From: Planctomycetota bacterium
GTDB lineage: Bacteria; Planctomycetota; UBA1135; GCA-002686595
DNA: 64,000 nucleotides
Direction of reading: 5' to 3'
Assembly: GCA_016795325.1 (NCBI GenBank)
Contig: JAEUHY010000045.1
Location: 248,001 to 312,000 of the forward strand
The notes below the pieces were generated by a model. The model searched no databases, had not been told where the DNA came from, and saw only the letters and a list, made by a program, of their open reading frames with translations. Positions 1 to 8,717 of the stretch are shown piece after piece; position 1 is the stretch's first letter, and every line of letters starts with the position of its first letter. A program made the position numbers and the translations under genes.

Positions 1-567
1 GCGTTCCTGGACGCGTTGCATTCGAAGGTGGCGAGCTTCCGTCGAGACGCGCCGTTCATGCAGTCGCTCATCTCGACGTACGGCGGAGGCGAAGGCGGAC
101 TGTGCCACTTCCTCAAGACGACCGAGACCAACCTCTCTGCGATGGCGACCGTGCCGGACGTGCTGAGCTGGGCCAAGAATCGTCTCGACACGGCCTGGAT
201 CGACTATTCGACGCTCCCGCCGCCCTCGGCGAACATCAAGCTGAAGTTCTACGGCAATCTCGGAGGGTTCGGCCCCACGGGCTTCGATTCGCTCGATCCT
301 TCCCAAGACGTGACCGTCGGACCGTTCCCCGGCCCGTTGAGCAACACGATCTGGTCTCAGGTCGGCGAGTCCTACAAGTTCCTCGCAACGATGCGTGTCG
401 TCGACAATGCCAAGGCGATGTTGCCTCCGGGGGTCTCCGAAGATCCGAGTCACCCGTCGGCGTTCGCGCACCTGGGCGACTGGATCGCGGGCAACATGTA
501 CGCCGCGCCGCTGTCGCGCACGCTGGTGCAGCCCACGGCCCTCTCGACGACGACGATCTTCTATTGA
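1..567 (+). CDS. Penicillin-acylase-like N-terminal nucleophile hydrolase, C-terminal part (truncated by window start)
   Basis: The reading frame is open from base 1 and ends at TGA 565-567, so this is the last 188 residues of a longer protein. The stretch SYKFLATMRVVDNAKAMLPP, followed by GVSEDPSHPSAF and a Trp-Ile-Ala-Gly segment, matches the C-terminal end of penicillin acylase family enzymes, where an LPGGQSGDPxSPHY-type motif comes near the end of the beta subunit. Such enzymes are usually periplasmic and cleave amide or acyl-homoserine-lactone bonds after self-processing. The nucleophile Ser, signal peptide and processing site would lie outside the window, so activity and substrate cannot be judged. 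A hairpin 27 bases after the stop probably ends the transcript. Confidence 0.7.
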   Translation, partial: AFLDALHSKVASFRRDAPFMQSLISTYGGGEGGLCHFLKTTETNLSAMATVPDVLSWAKNRLDTAWIDYSTLPPPSANIKLKFYGNLGGFGPTGFDSLDPSQDVTVGPFPGPLSNTIWSQVGESYKFLATMRVVDNAKAMLPPGVSEDPSHPSAFAHLGDWIAGNMYAAPLSRTLVQPTALSTTTIFY

Positions 568-593
568 GAGTTTGAGTCGTCGCTGACGAACGG

Positions 594-627
594 ACCCGCG
601 CGTCGAGCACACGCTGGGCGCGCGGGT
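594..627 (+). terminator. Probable terminator after the acylase gene
   Basis: Nine-base arms ACCCGCGCG (594-602) and CGCGCGGGT (619-627) flank a 16-base loop, 27 bases after the stop codon. There is no clear T-run, as is common in GC-rich genomes. Confidence 0.45.
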
Positions 628-1075
628 TCTCCGTTTGGATGCGCGCCGCCACATCCCTCGCGATCGTCGCGACTGAGCACTGGACGTGCACGTTGCGCTT
701 GCGTGTGGCGCCGTGCTGCGCCTCGGAGGGCTGGTGTTCTGCTTGCGGAATCCGTCGATGCTGTCGCTGGAATTGGCGTTCCCAGCACGGCGCGAGGATT
801 TCAGCCGATCTGCTCAGGTCGCCGAACCGGAACAACGTCGCCAGGGGCGGCGAGACCTTCGGCGAAATCCGGAAGCTGGCAACTAGTGGCTCTTCCGCTC
901 GAGCGGACTCTTGCGCGAACTTCTGGCGTTCGGCTCGCTCGCGCGCTCACCCGCTCCGGGTCCGTGCGAAGCCTCGCCAAGAACTCCTTCACCGTCGTCG
1001 GCCTCTTCTTCCTTGCATCCGCCTGATCTGCGCTTCGCCACGACCTCCCGCACGAACCAACGGGCGACCTCACCA
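628..1075. other. Intergenic stretch without a supported gene
   Basis: About 450 bases between the acylase terminator and the end of the DUF6288 gene, which points the other way. Open frames here are short, Arg/Ala/Ser-rich and lack family resemblance, as expected from chance frames in GC-rich DNA. I see no RNA gene or repeat. Confidence 0.5.
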
Positions 1076-2581
1076 TCAGCCGCCGCGTTTGCGGCCGGTG
1101 ACGAGCAGGTTGCGTTTGGGGATCGAGAAGATGAAGGCGGTCACGGCGCTGGCGCTCAGGCGTGAGTCGGCGCCGTAGCCCGCGTTGTCGCGGTTGGGCT
1201 GGTAGTAGAACGAGCCGTCGGTGCACTGCGAGAGCGTGAACCACCAACGGTTGGCGTCCATCAAGCTGCGGAAGTTCGCCGGGTCGATGTTCGCGGCGAG
1301 GGCCGCGTAGCCCATGCCCATGATCGGCGAGCCGTGCGTGTCCGGAAAGCTGAGCGGGTGTTCTCCGATCACGAGCGAGTGCTTGCGCGCGCGCGACTTG
1401 ATCGCCGTGTCGGGCCAGGGGTGCAGGTGCAGTGCGATGCCGGCCGCGCCCGTGCGGCCCATGTCGGCCCAATCCTTGTCGCCAGCGACGTCATCGGCGT
1501 ACCAGACGTAGCCGTTGGAGCCCGCGCCGCGCTCGAGGAACGCAGTGGCTGCGTCGAGTCGCTCGCGGTCGATCTTCACGCCGCAGTGGTGCATGAGGGC
1601 GAGCGTGAGCGCGCCTTGACCCGTGAGCATCGCGATGGGCCCGTAGCCCTCGAAGCCCTGGATATGGCCCCAGCCGCCACGCTGTTGAAGCGCGTTCTTC
1701 GGATAGCTGTCGGGGTGCGAGACCTTCGACTGCGGATTGACCTGGTCGAGCGACATGTACTGCGACGACATGAGGAAGTCGCGCACTTCCTCGAGCTCCT
1801 TGACGACCCACTCTTCACCCGTCGCAGCGTGGAACTCGCTGAGCACGATTCCGGCGGTCATGTAGCGCCAATTGATCAGGCTGTCTTCGTCGACGGCCTT
1901 GGTCGTGCGCGCGTGGTAGCGCGCGTTGCGTTCGGCGGCCGCGAGGTGCTCGCGCTTGCCGCTCGCGAGGAGCGCGAGCGGCGCAAAGGTGTCGGTCACC
2001 GGATCCCAGAACGAGCCGTCGTCACGTTGCGCGGCGACGAGCTGCTCGAGCAACTCGGCGAGGATGCGCTCGCTCTTCTTGCACTCCGCCGGGTAGCTCG
2101 GCGCGAACTCGCCGTAGTTCGTTCCGACCGTCAACGACGCCTTGTGCGGCTTGCCGTTGCGTTCGAGCATCAGCTCGAGGCGGCCTTCGCCCGACTTGCT
2201 CTGGCACGCTTCGAGCGCCTCGGCGAAGTCGAGCAGCGGACCCTGCGGCCCGAAGACCTCCATGCCGTAGCCGTTGCGGTGCGGCGTTTCGAAGCGTTTG
2301 CCGTGCACTCCGACGATGTGGTCGCCGACTTCGACGCGTCCGTGAGCGGGCGAGTCCTTGAACACGTGGCGCACGACCAAATGCGTCGGCGCATCCGCGA
2401 CCAGTTCTACGCGCAGCCCCGTGCGCCCGAGGTTGTAGAACCAACCGGGAACCTCGGCGTCGGGTCCTTCGGAAGCGCGCTCGCTCCACGGCCGCCCGTC
2501 GCCGTAGTAGTGGACCTGGGCGCTGAGCGGCGTCGCCGCCGCCGCGAACATCAAAACGCGTTGGAGGGACTTGAGCGTCAT
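1076..2581 (-). CDS. DUF6288-type secreted protein with PDZ domain and alpha-barrel repeat region
   Basis: This 501-residue protein begins with a signal peptide ending near SAQ at residues 20-22. Residues about 50-160 read as a PDZ domain (VFKDSPA, VGDHIVGV), a peptide-binding fold common in envelope proteins. The rest is helical and aromatic-rich with repeated Trp/Gly turns (QRGGWGHIQGFEGYG, DGSFYYQPNR), like the alpha/alpha toroid of prenyltransferase and squalene-cyclase-like proteins. This PDZ plus toroid order is that of DUF6288 proteins, known mainly from Planctomycetota and Verrucomicrobiota and of unknown function. The start at 2581 gives the signal peptide directly. It ends with an Arg/Lys-rich tail. 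The domain call is fairly safe; the biochemical role is open. Confidence 0.75.
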   Translation of the reverse strand: MTLKSLQRVLMFAAAATPLSAQVHYYGDGRPWSERASEGPDAEVPGWFYNLGRTGLRVELVADAPTHLVVRHVFKDSPAHGRVEVGDHIVGVHGKRFETPHRNGYGMEVFGPQGPLLDFAEALEACQSKSGEGRLELMLERNGKPHKASLTVGTNYGEFAPSYPAECKKSERILAELLEQLVAAQRDDGSFWDPVTDTFAPLALLASGKREHLAAAERNARYHARTTKAVDEDSLINWRYMTAGIVLSEFHAATGEEWVVKELEEVRDFLMSSQYMSLDQVNPQSKVSHPDSYPKNALQQRGGWGHIQGFEGYGPIAMLTGQGALTLALMHHCGVKIDRERLDAATAFLERGAGSNGYVWYADDVAGDKDWADMGRTGAAGIALHLHPWPDTAIKSRARKHSLVIGEHPLSFPDTHGSPIMGMGYAALAANIDPANFRSLMDANRWWFTLSQCTDGSFYYQPNRDNAGYGADSRLSASAVTAFIFSIPKRNLLVTGRKRGG

Positions 2582-2633
2582 GCTTCCAGCATGCGTGAGC
2601 TCGCCCGGCTGTCCAGTGTCGGGCGGACTGCTC

Positions 2634-3002
2634 TCAGTTTGCGCCGACCGCCACGAAGGCCGACAGCGCGAGCATGCCCAGCGCCGGAACCGAGCGCACC
2701 AGCGGGTCGTGCACGCGGACGTGCATCAGCACGGCGCCGACCATCAGCACCGCGAGCGTCACGGCTGCAGGCTGGCGCAGGGCTGCGAACCAAACGGCCG
2801 CGATGAGCAAGCCGGCGATCGTGAGCTTGAGTCCGCCGACGGCGAACAGCGCCCAAGGCGGCAGTCCGTAGGCCGCGAACTCCTCGCGCATGTTCTGCGC
2901 GGCGCCGCCGCGGTAGGCCGTCGCCTTTCCAAAGCGCAGCACCCACACGTTCAGCAGCCCGAGGGCGATCACGAGCTGCGCGGCGATGACGAGGTTTTCC
3001 AT
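2634..3002 (-). CDS. DoxX-like four-helix membrane protein
   Basis: A 122-residue protein with four predicted membrane helices, near residues 4-24, 48-72, 78-98 and 103-121. It has the conserved early pattern of a GLLNVWVLRF helix followed by a polar loop with YRGGAAQNMREEFAAYGLP. Size and layout fit DoxX-like and DUF4345-like small membrane proteins, whose roles are poorly known (some act with thiosulfate oxidation or as oxidoreductase anchors). It lies 52 bases upstream of the DUF6288 gene on the same strand, so co-transcription is plausible. The ATG at 3002 is the only start that retains the first helix. Confidence 0.6.
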   Translation of the reverse strand: MENLVIAAQLVIALGLLNVWVLRFGKATAYRGGAAQNMREEFAAYGLPPWALFAVGGLKLTIAGLLIAAVWFAALRQPAAVTLAVLMVGAVLMHVRVHDPLVRSVPALGMLALSAFVAVGAN

Positions 3003-3416
3003 GGGTGTGCGGAGAGCTCTTGGTGGACAGGGTCGTGGAGTGCTGACTTCGATTCATCAGCTGCTCGCCAGCGCTTGACGGTACGGCGCCAGCACCAAAT
3101 CCATCATCCGCGCACGGAATCATCGCCAACGCGACGCGCCGGTGAGGTTTCGTCTGCTGTGACCACTCGGATTCAACGGCCTTCGCCTGGCCTCGAATCC
3201 GACGGGAAAACTTGGCGCGCGTCATCCGGCGCTGCGCACCCGCCGCACGCCGACAGTCGGCTTGGGCGAATGAAGCCGGGCTCGACGTGGATGGCGCGTT
3301 GCGTCGCCTCGAGCGCGCCAAAACGCTGATCGCTCCCGAGCACGGACTGCGTAGTGGGTTTTGGATGGGGGTTTTCTGACCCCTCGAACACCTCTGCCGA
3401 GCACCCCTGGTCTTCC
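3003..3416. other. Divergent intergenic region
   Basis: About 410 bases between the divergent DoxX-like gene and the FGE-like gene. It must hold promoters for both directions, but I cannot point to convincing -35/-10 boxes. No open frame here resembles a known family. Confidence 0.5.
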
Positions 3417-4685
3417 ATGCGTTCCCAAGTCTCTGTTTTCGTCGCCGCTCTTCTCCTCGCCCCGTCGGCCGCCGCCCAGAGCGCGCCTACGAGCTACTGC
3501 ACCGCCGGCGGATCGACGAACGGCTGCACGCCGCAGATTTCGGCCAACGCACAGCCCAACGTGTCGAGCACGTCGGGCTGCATCCTCACCACGCTCGGCG
3601 TCGAAGGTCAGCGGCAGGGCCTCACCTTCTACGGCGTCGACAACACGGGCTTCACGCCCACGCCGTGGGCGCCGCTCAGCACCAGTCTCTTGTGCGTGAA
3701 GCCTCCGACGGTGCGGTTCGCGCCCGCGAACAGCGGCGGCACGCTCGGCGCGTGCAACGGCGCGCTGGCGTTCAGTTGGGACGCGTTCCAGGCCGCCAAC
3801 CCCGGCGCGCTCGGCAACCCGTGGACGGTCGGCGACAAGGTCTTCGCGCAGACGTGGTATCGCGATCCGCTCGCGGCGCGCGGCACGAACCTCTCGAACG
3901 CGCTCGAACTCACGCTGCAGCCGCCGACGCCGATTCCGTGCATCACGCCGCTCGCGGGCATGCGCCTGATTCCCTCGGGCACGTTCTCGATGGGTTCGGC
4001 CGAACCCTTCGCGGCGCCGTACTTCAGCTTCGCCGACGAGAAGCCCGTGCGGCAGGTGACGATCACCTACTGCTTCTGGATGGGCGAGCGCGAGGTCAGC
4101 CAGTCGGAATACGTGGCGCTGATGGGCAGCTTCCCCTTCGCGCCGGCCTTTCCGGACGCCGCGCGGCCCGTCGAGAACATCACCTGGCAAGCGGCGCGCA
4201 ACTACTGCAATGCACTGACCGCGCAGCAGACGGCCTTGGGCAACGTGCCGCCGGGTTACCAGTACCGCCTGCCGACGGAGGCCGAGTGGGAGTACGCCTG
4301 CCGCGCGGGCACGACCAGCGAGTTCCACTACGGCGGCGCGCTGTCCTGCAGTCAGGCGCGCATCACGTTCTCGTACCACCCCAGCGGCAACTGCGGCGTG
4401 AACTCGACGACCACGGTCGGCACGTACGTGCCGAATGCGTGGGGGCTCTACGACATGCACGGCAACGTCGCCGAGTGGTGCCTCGACGCGTATGCGCCGT
4501 ACGCGCCGAACAACGTCACCAACCCGTTCGTGAGCGTGGGCGTCAACCGCGTGAACCGCGGCGGGGCTTGGAGCGGCACTTCTTCGAACGCCCGCTCGGC
4601 GGCGCGCGGCAACTTCAATCCGCTTTGGCTTTCGAACGACATCGGCTTCCGCGTCGTGCTCGCGCCGATCATCAACGTGCCCTGA
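3417..4685 (+). CDS. Secreted protein: Tyr-Cys-Thr module followed by FGE-like (SUMF1) domain
   Basis: I chose the ATG at 3417 because it starts a clean signal peptide (residues 1-21, ending SAAAQ). Residues 27-169 are a copy of the module repeated across this window: YCTAGG, a second Cys in NGCTP, then FYGV, LLCV, a Cys-Asn-Gly, QTWYRDP, and NLSNALELTLQP. Residues about 175-422 form a formylglycine-generating-enzyme/sulfatase-modifying-factor fold: SGTFSMGS, LPTEAEWEYACRAG, WGLYDMHGNVAEWC, VNRGGAW, IGFRVVL. True FGEs have Cys shortly after the RGGSW motif. Here that position reads NARSA, so formylglycine synthesis is unlikely and a ligand-binding or structural role is more plausible. The module is N-terminal here but C-terminal in its other carriers. 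Confidence 0.85.
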   Translation: MRSQVSVFVAALLLAPSAAAQSAPTSYCTAGGSTNGCTPQISANAQPNVSSTSGCILTTLGVEGQRQGLTFYGVDNTGFTPTPWAPLSTSLLCVKPPTVRFAPANSGGTLGACNGALAFSWDAFQAANPGALGNPWTVGDKVFAQTWYRDPLAARGTNLSNALELTLQPPTPIPCITPLAGMRLIPSGTFSMGSAEPFAAPYFSFADEKPVRQVTITYCFWMGEREVSQSEYVALMGSFPFAPAFPDAARPVENITWQAARNYCNALTAQQTALGNVPPGYQYRLPTEAEWEYACRAGTTSEFHYGGALSCSQARITFSYHPSGNCGVNSTTTVGTYVPNAWGLYDMHGNVAEWCLDAYAPYAPNNVTNPFVSVGVNRVNRGGAWSGTSSNARSAARGNFNPLWLSNDIGFRVVLAPIINVP

Positions 4686-4697
4686 CGCGCTCGCCAC

Positions 4698-4788
4698 GGT
4701 TGTACGGTGCCAGAGCAATTTGTACCGCGCTTCCGGTGCGCCGCGCGCACCGGAAGCGCGCTACAAATTGCTCTTGCACCGTACAACC
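4698..4788. repeat. 91-base near-perfect inverted repeat (MITE- or REP-like hairpin element)
   Basis: Arms of about 43 bases (4698-4740 and 4746-4788) are complementary apart from a few mismatches and surround a 5-base centre CCGCG. The outer ends read GGTTGTACGGTGC and GCACCGTACAACC. The element starts 12 bases after the stop of the FGE-like gene and ends exactly where a degraded helicase frame begins. It could act as a strong terminator, but arms this long with ordinary sequence suggest a small non-autonomous mobile element or a REP-type palindrome. I saw no target-site duplication and no second copy in the window. Confidence 0.8.
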
Positions 4789-5041
4789 CGAGGTCTTCGC
4801 GCGTGAGGTCGCGAAGCGTGGTCGATTCTCCGTCGAAGATCACTGCGGCGAGCTCGAGCACGCGCTCCTCGATCGCGCCGGCGCTGACGAAGCGGTAAGC
4901 GAACACGCTGCGGTGCTGCCCCACACGGTGCGCACGGCCGATGGCCTGCGCTTCGGCCGCGGGTTCTACACCGGTTCGAGGGCGAACACGTCGTCCGGCC
5001 GCGCTGACGTTGAGGCCCTCGGCCTCGAGGCTCCGAATCCA
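4789..5041 (-). pseudogene. Decayed C-terminal remnant of a SNF2-family helicase
   Basis: Read on the minus strand, this stretch gives SLEAEGLNVSAA, then in another frame DDVFALEPV-stop-NP, then back in the first frame AAEAQAIGRAHRVGQ and VFAYRFVSAGAIEERVLEL. These are motifs V and VI of SWI2/SNF2 ATPases (normally GLNLTAAD.VFHLDPWWNPAVEAQAIDRAHRIGQ). A one-base insertion after SAA, a one-base deletion, and a stop where the conserved Trp-Trp should be show it is dead. Nothing helicase-like remains upstream. The frame ends at LTREDL, just before the hairpin element. Confidence 0.8.
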
Positions 5042-5173
5042 GTGCTCGCGTTTCGGCCTCGTCCTCCGACAGATGTGGTCGCGCATCTAGGCAAGGCGGA
5101 CGCACGTGGGATACTCCAACGTGGCAGGCGGACGACGCGCGACACCGCGCGGATCATCAACTCGGAGTACTCC

Positions 5174-6844
5174 ATGTCCGATTCACCGTTTCGTTCGTTC
5201 CGTGCGGCAGCTGTCGGCGGTTGGTTCCTCCTCGTGGGCGCTCTCTCATCGTCGGCGCACGCGCAACAGTGCCTGCCGGACGCGTTCGAGCCCAACGAGG
5301 ATTGCGTGGGCGCTGCGCTGCTCGGTCCGGGCACGTGGAGCAACCTCACGATCCCGGACAACGGCGTCGACGTTTACCGCGTGAGTGTGCCCGCGGGGAC
5401 ACGGCTCGTCGCGACGCTCGTCGTGCCCAACCCCGGCCAGCTCTTCGGAGTGTTCCGCATCTCGCTGGATGCGGGTCCGGCCTCGAACTGCACGTTCAAC
5501 TCGCCGCACGCGGCGTTCGAATTCATCGAGCTGGGTGAGTCGCAGGCGTCGCTCGCCTGGAGCGCGAGCGCGACGGCGCCGACCGACATGTTCGTGCGCT
5601 TCGACGCCTTCCTCGAAGCCTGTGTCGACTACTCGCTCGATGTGCAGTTCGTGCCCGAGCCCTGCGTCAGCGGCCCGCTCGACGCGTTCGAGCCCAACTC
5701 GAGCTGCACGAACACCGCGCTCCTTCCCGCGGGCTCACACGTCGGGCTCGAAGCCTCGATCGCCGATCCCGACTTCTACGCGGTGACGGTCGCGCCCGGC
5801 GAGCTCGCCACGCTGACGCTCGGCGGGCTGGGCGCGAGCGACGTCGCCTCCATCCTCGCGTGGGATGTCGGCGCCGCCTGCGGCGACAGCAACACGGTCA
5901 TCGCCGGCACGACGGTCTACGGTTCGACGCCGCAGCCCATTCACGTCTTCAATCCTTCCAGCGCGCCGCGCTCCATCGTCGTGCAGGTGGCGCCGGTTCC
6001 CGAGCAGGAGACGCAGAGCGGATTCTGCGTCGGCTACTCGCTCGCGCTGCAGAGTCAGTTCGATCCCTGCGGCCAACTCTCCGGCGACGCGCTGGAACCC
6101 AACGATTCCTGCGCCAATCCGCCGGTCCTGGCGAGCTCGCAGAGCGCGCTCAACATCTCTGCGGTCGATCCTGATTGGTTCTCGCTGCAAGTGCCGCCGC
6201 GTTCGACGGTGCGTGTGCTGGCAACCTCGGCCACGGGCCAGCAGCGCGCGATGCAGCTGCGCTCGGGCTGCAGCGGCTCGTTCCTCGAGGCGCTGACTTC
6301 GAGCTGGCACGTCTACTCGGACACGAGCGATCCGCGGCAGTTCCTGAGCTGGACCAACACCGGCTCGCAGCCCTTCGACGCGAAGCTGCATCTCTTCAGC
6401 CCGATCGGCGCCGGCGCGTTCTGCGACAACTACGCGCTCGAACTCGGCTTCACGCTCGGCGTTCCGTTCTGTCCCGTGAAGCGCAACTCCACCGGCGAAG
6501 GCGCGCGGCTGACCGCGAGCGGGTCCACGACGCCGGGCGTCGGCGTGCTGCAGCTCGAGGCCGCGCCGCTTCCGCCGAACCGAGCCGGTCTGGTGATCAT
6601 GAGCCGCGGCGAACGTCCCGCGACGCCGTTCGCAGCTGGCTACCTGTGCCTGGGCGCGCCGGTCGTGCGTTTGCCGCTCACGACCACGGGCTCGGGAACG
6701 CTGGTCACGGCCATCAACTGGAGCGGCGCGAGCTCCGCGATCGCCGCGGGTGACACTTGGGCCTTCCAGACTTGGTTCCGTGACGCGCAGCCGAACTCCC
6801 CCGGCGCCAACCTGAGCGAAGGTCTGCGACTGTCCTTCCCCTGA
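5174..6844 (+). CDS. Secreted protein with three PPC-like repeats and a diverged C-terminal module
   Basis: The 556-residue product starts with a signal peptide ending near AHAQQ (about residue 35). It then carries three repeats, each opening with DAFEPNEDC, DAFEPNSSC or DALEPNDSC and continuing with a beta-rich block that contains D-x-Y or D-W-F and a V-P-x-G turn. This is the pattern of bacterial pre-peptidase C-terminal-like (PPC) extracellular domains. The last 125 residues, from FCPVKRN to LRLSFP, are a diverged copy of the Tyr-Cys-Thr module: YLCLGAP, FQTWFRD and NLSEGL keep the spacing, but the paired N-terminal cysteines are mostly lost. The ATG at 5174 is the start that yields the signal peptide. 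No enzyme domain is visible, so a surface or adhesion role is the best guess. Confidence 0.7.
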   Translation: MSDSPFRSFRAAAVGGWFLLVGALSSSAHAQQCLPDAFEPNEDCVGAALLGPGTWSNLTIPDNGVDVYRVSVPAGTRLVATLVVPNPGQLFGVFRISLDAGPASNCTFNSPHAAFEFIELGESQASLAWSASATAPTDMFVRFDAFLEACVDYSLDVQFVPEPCVSGPLDAFEPNSSCTNTALLPAGSHVGLEASIADPDFYAVTVAPGELATLTLGGLGASDVASILAWDVGAACGDSNTVIAGTTVYGSTPQPIHVFNPSSAPRSIVVQVAPVPEQETQSGFCVGYSLALQSQFDPCGQLSGDALEPNDSCANPPVLASSQSALNISAVDPDWFSLQVPPRSTVRVLATSATGQQRAMQLRSGCSGSFLEALTSSWHVYSDTSDPRQFLSWTNTGSQPFDAKLHLFSPIGAGAFCDNYALELGFTLGVPFCPVKRNSTGEGARLTASGSTTPGVGVLQLEAAPLPPNRAGLVIMSRGERPATPFAAGYLCLGAPVVRLPLTTTGSGTLVTAINWSGASSAIAAGDTWAFQTWFRDAQPNSPGANLSEGLRLSFP

Positions 6845-6873
6845 GGGCCCGCGTCGTTCGAGCGCGTCACTCT

Positions 6874-6906
6874 CGGCCGATGGCGGCGCCACACCGCCGT
6901 CGGCCG
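6874..6906. terminator. Probable terminator hairpin
   Basis: A 13-base stem with one G-T wobble (6874-6886 with 6894-6906) and a 7-base loop, 30 bases downstream of the PPC-repeat gene. Confidence 0.5.
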
Positions 6907-6971
6907 CTCCCGATGCGACAACTCGAACTCGTGCTTCCGTACACTCGCCCACGATCCACCGAGCTGCCGGC

Positions 6972-7715
6972 ATGAGCGACAACTGGGACTTCTACTCCGC
7001 ACGGGTCGACGGGCAAGCCGCGTCGATCTTCGTCGACCTTGGTCGCGCCGCCGAGGCGCCCGACCCGACGCGGAGCGCGATGGTGTATCTGCGCCTTCAG
7101 CTGCGTGATCCCAGTCCCCGCGGACTTTCGAGTGATTCGGAGTTCGACGCGCTCTGCGAGGTGGAGGACGCGCTGGCGCGACTGGAGGCTTCGAGCGGCG
7201 CGGTCTACGTCGGGCGCAACACCTGTGCGGGCGCGCGCGACTTCTACTTCTACGCGCCGACGTCCGAGGGCTGGTCCAAGCAGGTCGACGCGTTCATGCG
7301 CGCTTTCCCGGCGTATCGCTACGAATGCGGCGGGCGAGCCGATCCGCGTTGGTCGGCGTACTTCGATTTCCTCCATCCGTCGGAGGAGGATCTCCAGCGC
7401 ATCCACAACCGTCGCGTGTGCGACTCGCTCGAGAAGCACGGCGACGCGCTCGAAGTCGCTCGACCGATCGATCACTTCATCTACTTCTCGGACGAGGCTG
7501 CACGCGCCGCGTACGCCGAAGCGGTGACCCAACTCGGCTGCCGCATCGAAGAGCACCTCGAGCCCAAGGACGCCGACGAGCGTCTGGGACTGCGCGTCAC
7601 GAACGTTGGCGTTCCGTCGCTGGCGCAGATCGACGCCCTGACGCTTCCGCTCTGGCGCCTCGCGCGCGAACACGGCGGTGACTACGACGGCTGGGGCTGC
7701 CACGCCGTGAAGTGA
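6972..7715 (+). CDS. DUF695 domain plus RraB-like domain protein
   Basis: A 247-residue cytoplasmic protein with no signal peptide. The first 130 residues (WDFYSARVDGQAASIFVDL, then GRNTCAGARDFYFY) match DUF695. From about residue 150, NRRVCDSLEKHGDALEVARPIDHFIYF followed by a helix and a Cys-Arg-Ile strand resembles the RraB-type fold, named for the E. coli protein that binds and inhibits RNase E. The two domains are fused or adjacent in many bacteria. Whether this protein touches RNase E is unknown, because RraB-like domains outside gammaproteobacteria are functionally untested. It stands alone, with a terminator upstream and a converging gene downstream. Confidence 0.75.
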   Translation: MSDNWDFYSARVDGQAASIFVDLGRAAEAPDPTRSAMVYLRLQLRDPSPRGLSSDSEFDALCEVEDALARLEASSGAVYVGRNTCAGARDFYFYAPTSEGWSKQVDAFMRAFPAYRYECGGRADPRWSAYFDFLHPSEEDLQRIHNRRVCDSLEKHGDALEVARPIDHFIYFSDEAARAAYAEAVTQLGCRIEEHLEPKDADERLGLRVTNVGVPSLAQIDALTLPLWRLAREHGGDYDGWGCHAVK

Positions 7716-7745
7716 AGCGCACCAAGCGCGCTTCGCTTGCCCCGC

Positions 7746-8717
7746 TTAGAAGTCGTCGTCGAGCTCCGAGAGCCGGTTGAGTTGCGGCCGCGCTCCCGCG
7801 TGGATTGCCGCGATGAACTTGAGCAGCCGCTGAGGCTTCCAGAAGCGTTCGCACAACCAAAGGAACTCGACCACGACCTCGGTGCGGCCGCGCTGGAGCA
7901 ACGCGTTGGCGAGATCGAGCTCGGGGCCGAACGAGTCGAGTTGCGGTGAACCAACGGTGTGACCGGATTCGAGCAGCTCGCGCTCCGCGGCGGCCACGTC
8001 GCCGTGCGCGAGCGCGATGAGTCCCAGGATCCTGTGCCCGTGGTACTGCGCATTGCCGAGCATCCACCCGAGTTCAGAATCGCGTGCCATTTCGAGCAAC
8101 TCGAGCGCGAGTTCACGCGCGCGTTCGAAGCGCTGGAGCTTGAGCGCAAGTTCCGCTGCTTCGTTGACCGTGTACGCCTCGCGCGGGTGCTGCAGCGCTA
8201 GAGCACGCTCGTGTGCGACGAGGGCGAACTCCGCGCCCTCAGGGCAACGCGAGAAGAACTGTCCCAGCGTCGACAACCAGCCAGGATTGCGAGGATCCAA
8301 CCGCTGAAGTTGTTCGAACAACGGGCGCGCGAGTTCGACCTGTCCCCCGCGCAGCAGTCCGAGGCAGGCGTGCTGGAGAACCGTGCTGTCGCCCGGATGG
8401 CGAGCGAGCGCCGCCTGCCACGCCGCACAGATCGCCTCGCTGGCCGCGGAGCGAGGCTCGACGTCGTACAGCGCGAGTGCGTGCAACTCAGAGCGCGGCT
8501 CGTTCTCGATGCACCAGCGGAGCTGATCGACGAACACGTCCGACCACGTCGGATCGATCGACTTCATCGAATTCGTGAAGCCGAGCAGCCGCACGCGCGT
8601 CTCCAAGGCGCCCGGTGTGGTCTTCAGCTGTTCGAGCAGCCGCTCGGCGTCGTCGCGATCGAGCAGCGTCCCCTCGAAGCACCATAGGTAGTAGTCGAAC
8701 TCCATGGCGCGGTTCAT
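7746..8717 (-). CDS. TPR-like helical-repeat protein, paralog 1 of a tandem pair
   Basis: A 323-residue protein made of paired helices with TPR-like spacing: LARHPGDSTVLQHACLGLL, then LFEQLQRLDPRNPGWLSTLG, and further helices to the end. No catalytic motif, signal peptide or membrane segment is present. The start could be the ATG at 8717 or the one four codons later at 8705 (MEFDYY). Residues about 190-300 are roughly 80% identical by eye to the next gene upstream (8829-9836), so the two arose by tandem duplication. TPR-like proteins usually scaffold protein complexes. The partner is unknown. Confidence 0.7.
   Translation of the reverse strand: MNRAMEFDYYLWCFEGTLLDRDDAERLLEQLKTTPGALETRVRLLGFTNSMKSIDPTWSDVFVDQLRWCIENEPRSELHALALYDVEPRSAASEAICAAWQAALARHPGDSTVLQHACLGLLRGGQVELARPLFEQLQRLDPRNPGWLSTLGQFFSRCPEGAEFALVAHERALALQHPREAYTVNEAAELALKLQRFERARELALELLEMARDSELGWMLGNAQYHGHRILGLIALAHGDVAAAERELLESGHTVGSPQLDSFGPELDLANALLQRGRTEVVVEFLWLCERFWKPQRLLKFIAAIHAGARPQLNRLSELDDDF

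Noticed and set aside
3665..5173. Long in-frame upstream extension of the PPC-repeat gene
   Set aside because: It passes through the FGE-like gene in another frame and the hairpin. The true start at 5174 begins a signal peptide.
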